Assembly (NCBI GenBank): GCA_900752115.1
Contig: CAADUC010000089.1
Span: 1 to 34,041 of the forward strand
Length of the DNA stretch: 34,041 bases
Direction: 5' to 3'
Source: Clostridia bacterium
GTDB lineage: Bacteria > Bacillota > Clostridia > Oscillospirales > Acutalibacteraceae
Shown: positions 30,024-34,041 of the stretch, piece by piece
How positions within the stretch are numbered: the stretch's first letter is position 1
Layout of the letters: the number at the start of each line of letters is the position of its first letter
The notes under the pieces: generated by a model
Database searches by the model: none
Told to the model about the DNA's origin: nothing
The model's input: only the letters and a program-made list of their open reading frames with translations
Translations under genes and position numbers: made by a program

Positions 30024-32438
30024 TTATGATTTTCTGCGGTCCAGCCGGCTGCCGAGAGCGCGCAGTTTTTCTCCCAGCCTTGCAGCCAGAGGAGAGGCAA
30101 GCGCGCGGTGCATTCCAAGGAAGATCGCTGCGGCCGCGAGCAGAAGCGGAGGCAGGGCGGCAGCCATCGGTACGGTAAAGGCGGCAAGAGAAAACAGGTC
30201 ACGGAAGCAGACGACGGCCACGGTGAAGATGGAAACCATCGCTGCGCTCAGCGCGGCGCGCGGCAGATTGTACGGCAGACTGATCCGCGCAAGCGTCAGA
30301 AAACCCGCGAAGGCCGTCTGGCAGACGGCCATGGTGGAGAGCTGCTGCTGATCCAGTCCGAGAAGAGCGGACACGGGCAGAAGCAGTATGATTCCGCCGA
30401 TCATGGCTGACGCTCCGGGCAGAGATTGCCGCAGAACATTCGAGATGAAGTGGCCGCGGATGCGTTCCTTGTTTGGTTCGAGCGCCAGCAGGAAGGACGG
30501 GATGCCGATTGTGACGGCATTGATCAGTGTGAACTGAATGGGCTCAAACGGATAGGGCGCGGTGAGGAAAAGAAAGAGCACGGCAATCACGGCGGAAAAC
30601 ATCGACTTGACGAGAAAGAGGGAAGCGGAGCGCTGAAGATTGTTGATGGAGCGCCGTCCCTCGCGCACGACGCGCGGCATGCTCGCGAAGTTTGAGTCCA
30701 GCAGTACGAGGTTTGCCACCGCGCGGGCCGCGTCGCTTCCTTCCGCCATGGCGATGCTGCAGTCGCTTTCCCGCAGCGCCATCACATCGTTTGCACCGTC
30801 TCCGGTCATGGCGACGGTGTGTCCGCGCTCCTGCAGCGCCTGAATCAAAATCAGCTTCTGATCGGGTGTTACGCGGCCGAAAACAGCATAATCCTCCGCC
30901 TTTTCGCGCAGCTCCGCCTCCGTCATCACGGAGGCGTCGGCAAAGCGGTCGGCGTCCGGCAATCCCGCCTTTCGGGCAATACTGGCCGCCGTGGCCGCGT
31001 TGTCGCCGGAGATGACTTTGAGCGTTACGCCCTGCTCGGCAAAGTAGCGCAGCGTCTCCGGAGCGTTCCCGCGGATTTTGTCGCTGAGCAGGACAAGCGC
31101 CAGCGGTTCAGGAAGGGGAGGAAGCTCATCCCCGACGAAGGGTCCATCGGCATGGGCGAGCAGCAGCACACGGCTGCCGTCCCTTGAACAGCGCTCCACC
31201 TCATCACGCACGAGAGAGAAGCGGTCGCGCAGGATAAACTCCGCCGCGCCGAGAAGGTAGCTGCCGTGTCCGGAAAACGAAGCGCCGCTCCACTTGCGGG
31301 AGGAAGAGAACGGGATGATTTGCTCCGGCTCCCAGTGCGGCGGTGCGCCGCAGCCATCGCGCAGGGCCGAGGCGGTTGGGCTGTTTTCCCCGCAGGCGTC
31401 CATCACAGCCGCAACGGCGGCGAGCAGCTCTTCCTCCGGGTGATCCGTCAGCGGAAGAAAACCGTCGAGCTGCATGCTGCCCTCGGTGATGGTACCTGTT
31501 TTATCAAGGCAGAGCACGTCCACGCGTGCGAGCGTCTCGATGGAATAGAGATCCTGCACAAGCGCCTTGTGGCGCGCCAGCCGAAGCACGCTTACGGCCA
31601 GTACGACACTGGTAAGCAGCACCAGTCCCTCCGGCACCATGCCAACGAGGGAGCCGACCGTGACCACCATGCCGTGCTGGTAGCTCTGCTGGGAGAAGAA
31701 TACTTGTTTGCAGAACATCAGAATGCCGATCGGAACGAGTGCAAAGCCGATGAAACGGATAATCCGGTTGACGCTGGTCAGGATCTCGGAAACAGCCCGC
31801 TTCGGCCGCTTGACGTTTTTCACGATGGCAGCGGCGTAGTTTTCTTCGCCGACGTGCTCGACCCGTGCGCGCACCGCTCCGCTCACAAGAAAGCTGCCTG
31901 AGAGCAGAAGATCGCCTTCGCGCTTGCTTACCGGTTCGCTCTCGCCTGTGATCAGCGATTCATTCACCTCGCACCGTCCGCGCAGAACCACACAATCGGC
32001 GCACACCTGATTTCCCGATTCCAGTACGGCCACATCGTCAAGCACAAGTTCGTTCACGGGAAGCTGTATTTCCTGCCCGTCCCGCACAACGCGGGCTTTC
32101 GGCGCGGCAATCAGTGAGAGGCGGTCGATGGTCCGCTTGGCCTGCAGCTCCTGGAAGGTGCCAATCAGCGTATTGAAAACGGCGACGCCGAGGAAAAGCA
32201 TGTTTTTATAGGAGCCCGCAAAAAAGACGAGCGCGCCGAGAATCAGGTTGAGCAGATTGAACGATGTCAGGAGATTTTCCCGTAAAATCTGGCGAACGCT
32301 TTTCGTTCTCGTCTCCGGTTCGCCGTTTGCCAGCCCCTGCGAGACGCGATCGCGTGCCTGCTCCGCCGTCAGTCCTCTTTCACAATCCGGCTCAAAACGG
32401 ATATATCCGGCCTCTTTTTTTTCAGGCTGATCCGTCAT
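30024..32438 (-). CDS. CtpE-like P-type cation-transporting ATPase
   Basis: This is an 804-residue membrane ATPase. In order: an N-terminal GLTAEQARDRVSQGLANGEP cation-ATPase segment, the actuator motif LITGESEPV, the phosphorylation loop LCLDKTGTITEG with Asp312, an ATP-binding domain, and the hinge MTGDGANDVMAL. Helix 4 reads GMVPEGLVLLTSVV, with PEGL instead of the CPC/CPH of heavy-metal pumps, and the closest pattern I know is the mycobacterial calcium pump CtpE. No heavy-metal-binding domain is present. Calcium or another divalent cation is the likely substrate (inference). AAAGGGG lies nine bases before the ATG. It ends 28 bases from the amidase-like gene on the opposite strand. Confidence 0.88.
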   Translation of the reverse strand: MTDQPEKKEAGYIRFEPDCERGLTAEQARDRVSQGLANGEPETRTKSVRQILRENLLTSFNLLNLILGALVFFAGSYKNMLFLGVAVFNTLIGTFQELQAKRTIDRLSLIAAPKARVVRDGQEIQLPVNELVLDDVAVLESGNQVCADCVVLRGRCEVNESLITGESEPVSKREGDLLLSGSFLVSGAVRARVEHVGEENYAAAIVKNVKRPKRAVSEILTSVNRIIRFIGFALVPIGILMFCKQVFFSQQSYQHGMVVTVGSLVGMVPEGLVLLTSVVLAVSVLRLARHKALVQDLYSIETLARVDVLCLDKTGTITEGSMQLDGFLPLTDHPEEELLAAVAAVMDACGENSPTASALRDGCGAPPHWEPEQIIPFSSSRKWSGASFSGHGSYLLGAAEFILRDRFSLVRDEVERCSRDGSRVLLLAHADGPFVGDELPPLPEPLALVLLSDKIRGNAPETLRYFAEQGVTLKVISGDNAATAASIARKAGLPDADRFADASVMTEAELREKAEDYAVFGRVTPDQKLILIQALQERGHTVAMTGDGANDVMALRESDCSIAMAEGSDAARAVANLVLLDSNFASMPRVVREGRRSINNLQRSASLFLVKSMFSAVIAVLFLFLTAPYPFEPIQFTLINAVTIGIPSFLLALEPNKERIRGHFISNVLRQSLPGASAMIGGIILLLPVSALLGLDQQQLSTMAVCQTAFAGFLTLARISLPYNLPRAALSAAMVSIFTVAVVCFRDLFSLAAFTVPMAAALPPLLLAAAAIFLGMHRALASPLAARLGEKLRALGSRLDRRKS

Positions 32439-32641
32439 TTTTCTATCCCCTTTGTGCTTGGTTTGAAGAAATTTCCGATTTTCCTTTTCTATGGTTCTTT
32501 TCTTTTTATAATACTATAAATTTGCAATTTTTTATCAACTTCGACAGATAATTGTTAAAAAGTTCAAAAACAATTCATATTATCCGGTGTAATGCACAAA
32601 ATGCATGAACGCTCCAAAAAACAATTCCTTAAAAATAGCTC

Positions 32642-32670
32642 TTGTTCCCTTGGGGAGAAGTCATTATAAT
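32642..32670 (+). promoter_or_regulatory. SigA-type promoter of the O-antigen-ligase-like gene
   Basis: TTGTTC (32642-32647) and a perfect TATAAT (32665-32670) are exactly 17 bases apart. The leader to the ATG at 32749 would be about 70 bases. The AT-rich stretch 32480-32600, between the two divergent genes, probably also holds the ATPase promoter, for which only a weak TTGATA/TATTAT pair is visible. Confidence 0.6.
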
Positions 32671-32748
32671 GGAGAAATAAAAACGGAAAAGGAAGGTGAC
32701 GAGAATTATTTTCAGAGGGGAAAAATCCCTCAAAGGAGTGAAAAAAGT

Positions 32749-33951
32749 ATGGCGGAACAAATCCAGGCTTTCTGCAGGCGGCGATTCCGCACTCGTGAGG
32801 ATGTGGACACTCTCGCCGTTCTTGGCCTGACCGTTTCCGTATTTTTGTCGGTGTTCACAGCCGCTGCAGCGTGTGCTGTGATTGCCGTGGCGACGATGAT
32901 GAACTATGAGCGCCGCCGCAGAGCGCTTTCTTCGCCGTATGCGAGGCTTCTGCTGGGCTTCCTGCTGGTTCCATTTTTCGTCTCCGCTATGTATTATAAT
33001 GTTTTAGGCCTTTTGGCCTCGTTTGCCCTTTATGCCGTCGTTCTCTGCGGTCTGTATGTCCGCAGTGTGATGACGCGGCGGCTGTTTGCCCGTGCGCTTG
33101 ATTTATGCTGTCAGTGCAGTGTGGGCTGTTTTGCGGTGGCTCTTGTACAAAAGCTTGCCGCCCTTCCGGTTTCTCCGGAGTATCGTCCGGTTTCCACCTT
33201 TTTTAATGCCAATTATTACGGAGCTATGGTGGAACTGATGCTTCTTGTCTGCTTGTATCGCGCCATGACGAACCGTCCTGCCCGCAAATGGTATTTTGCG
33301 GCAGCCGTAGTGAATCTCGGCGGGCTGTATCTGACAGGCAGTATGTCGTCCGCCGCTGCTGCGAGTGCCGGCATTCTGGTGTTCCTTACTTTGCAGCACC
33401 GCCGCCGTCTTGCTGTGCTTTTCTGTATCGGAGCCGCAGCTGCGCTCGTTCTTGTTGCGTGCTTCCCTGTGCTTTTCCCGCGTGTCGAATCGGTGGATGT
33501 GGCCTGGGATCAGCGGTTCGCGATTTGGGAGACAGCGTTCAAAGCAATTCGGGAGCATCCGCTTCTTGGGCAGGGCGCTGTAGCTTATCACATGGCTGCA
33601 GTCCGGTATGGGGGCTACCTGACGTACCACAGTCACAATCTGCTGATTGATACGGTGCTGAATTTCGGCCTTGCAGGCCTTGCGGTTTTTGGTTTTTACG
33701 CATGGCAGCAGGCGAGGCTTCTGCGTCTGAGGTTCTGCAACCGTATCGGCCGCGCTTCCAATGTGCTCATGGTGTCGGCGCTTTGCGCTGTTTTGGTACA
33801 TGGCGTCACGGATGTGACGGTTTTTTGGCCGCAAACGGGGATGTTCCTTCTTCTGCTGCTCTCTCCGCTGAGTGTTGGTGCGGAATTCCTCGAGCGGGAA
33901 ATCGAGCCGAGACCGTTTGCCGTTCCGGCCGGATCGCGTCTCCATTTCTGA
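32749..33951 (+). CDS. O-antigen ligase (Wzy_C) family polytopic membrane protein
   Basis: This 400-residue protein has about ten to twelve hydrophobic segments. A conserved stretch, RFAIWETAFKAIREHPLLGQG, is followed by YHSHNLLIDTVLNFGLAG, the hallmark of the large periplasmic/extracytoplasmic loop in the ligase/polymerase family; the histidine and arginine of this region are conserved in catalytic members. In Gram-positives these proteins polymerise or ligate cell-surface glycans such as teichoic or capsular polymers. AAAGGAG lies ten bases before the ATG at 32749; upstream in-frame starts run back through the promoter. No other glycan genes are adjacent, so its polymer is unknown. Confidence 0.85.
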   Translation: MAEQIQAFCRRRFRTREDVDTLAVLGLTVSVFLSVFTAAAACAVIAVATMMNYERRRRALSSPYARLLLGFLLVPFFVSAMYYNVLGLLASFALYAVVLCGLYVRSVMTRRLFARALDLCCQCSVGCFAVALVQKLAALPVSPEYRPVSTFFNANYYGAMVELMLLVCLYRAMTNRPARKWYFAAAVVNLGGLYLTGSMSSAAAASAGILVFLTLQHRRRLAVLFCIGAAAALVLVACFPVLFPRVESVDVAWDQRFAIWETAFKAIREHPLLGQGAVAYHMAAVRYGGYLTYHSHNLLIDTVLNFGLAGLAVFGFYAWQQARLLRLRFCNRIGRASNVLMVSALCAVLVHGVTDVTVFWPQTGMFLLLLLSPLSVGAEFLEREIEPRPFAVPAGSRLHF

Positions 33952-33986
33952 ATTTTTTGCTTGCAGGCGCGGGGGCGGGGCGGAAC

Positions 33987-34005
33987 AAAAAAAAAAAAGG
34001 GGGGG
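33987..34005 (+). repeat. Homopolymer junction A12-G7
   Basis: Twelve As are followed directly by seven Gs just after the ligase-like gene. On the - strand the T run could be a terminator tail for a gene beyond the window. Such runs are prone to slippage and to assembly error. Confidence 0.8.
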
Positions 34006-34041
34006 CCGCGTTTGCTTTTTCCGGTTGGATTTTCTGTTTCC

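Noticed and set aside
1..34041. CRISPR arrays, prophage, insertion sequences, tRNA genes, and known riboswitches or T-boxes
   Set aside because: I saw no regularly spaced repeats, transposase or integrase motifs, terminal inverted repeats, tRNA T-loop signatures or riboswitch/T-box core sequences. A covariance-model search would be needed to exclude divergent RNAs.

Overview
The window looks like chromosomal DNA from a strictly anaerobic, GC-rich clostridium, most likely Oscillospiraceae/Ruminococcaceae and gut-associated. The supports are strong AGGAGG-type ribosome binding sites, an A-type RNase P RNA, clostridial ferredoxin and malic enzyme genes, an ECF sigma factor with an RsgI-like anti-sigma, an N-acetylhexosamine kinase, and Gram-positive surface proteins. 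There is no 16S rRNA or ribosomal protein gene here, so genus cannot be named. I see no prophage, insertion sequence, CRISPR array or tRNA.

Layout, left to right. 1-2.8 kb: the end of a ROK-family gene, an AraC regulator (-), and an N-acetylhexosamine 1-kinase (+) behind a leader that holds a small ORF overlapping an intrinsic terminator. 3-5 kb: a sodium-coupled NSS transporter and an Ig-like lipoprotein. 5.2-9.3 kb: a three-gene operon with ATGA overlaps (MacB-type ATPase, single-pass surface protein, FtsX-type permease). The first domain of the surface protein is strikingly AT-rich. 9.4-11.8 kb: an Xre regulator (-), nicotinate phosphoribosyltransferase (pncB) and RNase P RNA (rnpB), whose -35 box sits on the pncB stop codon. 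12-14 kb: an SDR epimerase and a serine hydrolase (-). 14.2-19 kb: a CrtO-like acyltransferase, a HAD-HD fusion phosphatase, then yccF, a zinc alcohol dehydrogenase and a WYL regulator as one unit.

19.2-20.5 kb (-): a DUF308 membrane protein, a GNAT remnant with its middle deleted, a Nif11-like 99-residue protein and a 65-residue protein. The last two share a GGNPxPxxxF motif. 20.7-23 kb: a MATE exporter and a convergent methyltransferase. 23.3-25.9 kb (-): an ECF sigma factor and an RsgI-type anti-sigma with five PepSY repeats. 26.1-28.2 kb: a ferredoxin-like protein and malic enzyme. 28.3-30 kb: polysaccharide deacetylase and an Amidase_3-like protein with an SH3 domain; the first ribosome binding site lies in the 3' arm of a terminator hairpin. 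30-34 kb: a CtpE-like P-type ATPase (-) and an O-antigen-ligase-like membrane protein (+).

Most of the window is ordinary clostridial housekeeping and envelope biology. The best candidates for something new are the Nif11-like/GGNP pair, the mosaic surface protein of the ABC operon, the HAD-HD fusion, and the two translation/termination overlaps at 1.6 kb and 28.3 kb.
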